Positions 5,707 through 5,746 of a stretch of 5,746 nt of DNA are shown here, piece by piece; positions within the stretch are counted from its first letter, which is position 1, and each line of letters starts with the position of its first letter. Source of the DNA: an uncultured Clostridia bacterium (GTDB lineage: Bacteria; Bacillota; Clostridia; Oscillospirales; Ruminococcaceae). The stretch spans positions 1 through 5,746 of the forward strand of contig CANRLY010000119.1 of assembly GCA_947631585.1 (NCBI GenBank), given 5' to 3'. The translations under genes were made by a program, and so were the position numbers. The notes beneath the pieces were generated by a model. It was not told where the DNA came from. It worked only from the letters and a program-made list of their open reading frames with translations, and did not search any database.

Positions 5707-5735
5707 ATTATATAATACCTCCGGCTTTTTGTCAA
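5707..5735 (-). promoter_or_regulatory. Perfect consensus sigma-A promoter of rnpB
   Basis: Minus strand: -35 TTGACA (5730-5735), 17-base spacer, -10 TATAAT (5707-5712), matching consensus at all 12 positions with ideal spacing. The predicted start at 5700-5701 falls on the first base of the P1 helix, so the RNA probably needs little or no 5' trimming. The last bases of the window (5736-5746) hold nothing I can call. Confidence 0.93.
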
Positions 5736-5746
5736 GGGCGCAGAGC

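Overview
The window looks like chromosomal DNA from an anaerobic, moderate-GC Firmicute (Clostridia), probably a Ruminococcus-like member of the Oscillospiraceae. The grounds are a T-box leader, a bacterial class-A RNase P RNA, consensus sigma-A promoters, U-tract terminators and a DUF4317-type protein, a family I know mainly from gut Clostridia. The genus is an inference; no taxonomic search was possible.

Layout from left to right. (1) 1-1100, minus strand: 5' two thirds of an acetolactate synthase large subunit gene (ilvB), running off the left edge. (2) About 1131-1677, minus strand: an unusually long T-box leader for ilvB, with a consensus promoter (1684-1712), an apparent isoleucine specifier ATC, a canonical antiterminator and a competing terminator. 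A block of G-rich direct repeats (about 1320-1512) sits inside the leader between Stem I and the downstream core. (3) 1786-2902, plus strand: an extended -10 promoter and a DUF4317-like gene broken near 2293-2300 by a frame change, probably with loss of a short conserved segment. (4) 2912-2960: a strong bidirectional terminator between convergent genes. (5) 2959-5124, minus strand: a soluble 721-residue GAF-PAS-GGDEF-EAL protein predicted to make and/or break down cyclic di-GMP. Its promoter has phased A-tracts upstream and its leader carries a perfect 10-bp palindrome. (6) 5308-5735, minus strand: rnpB with a perfect consensus promoter and its own terminator.

The genes do not form one pathway: they are amino-acid-controlled biosynthesis, a signalling enzyme, housekeeping tRNA processing and one unknown protein. 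ilvB and the DUF4317-like gene are divergent; rnpB and the GGDEF-EAL gene are in tandem but separated by a terminator and a second promoter. I see no mobile element, CRISPR array, tRNA or defence system. The most unusual things are the repeat-expanded T-box leader and the broken DUF4317-like gene.
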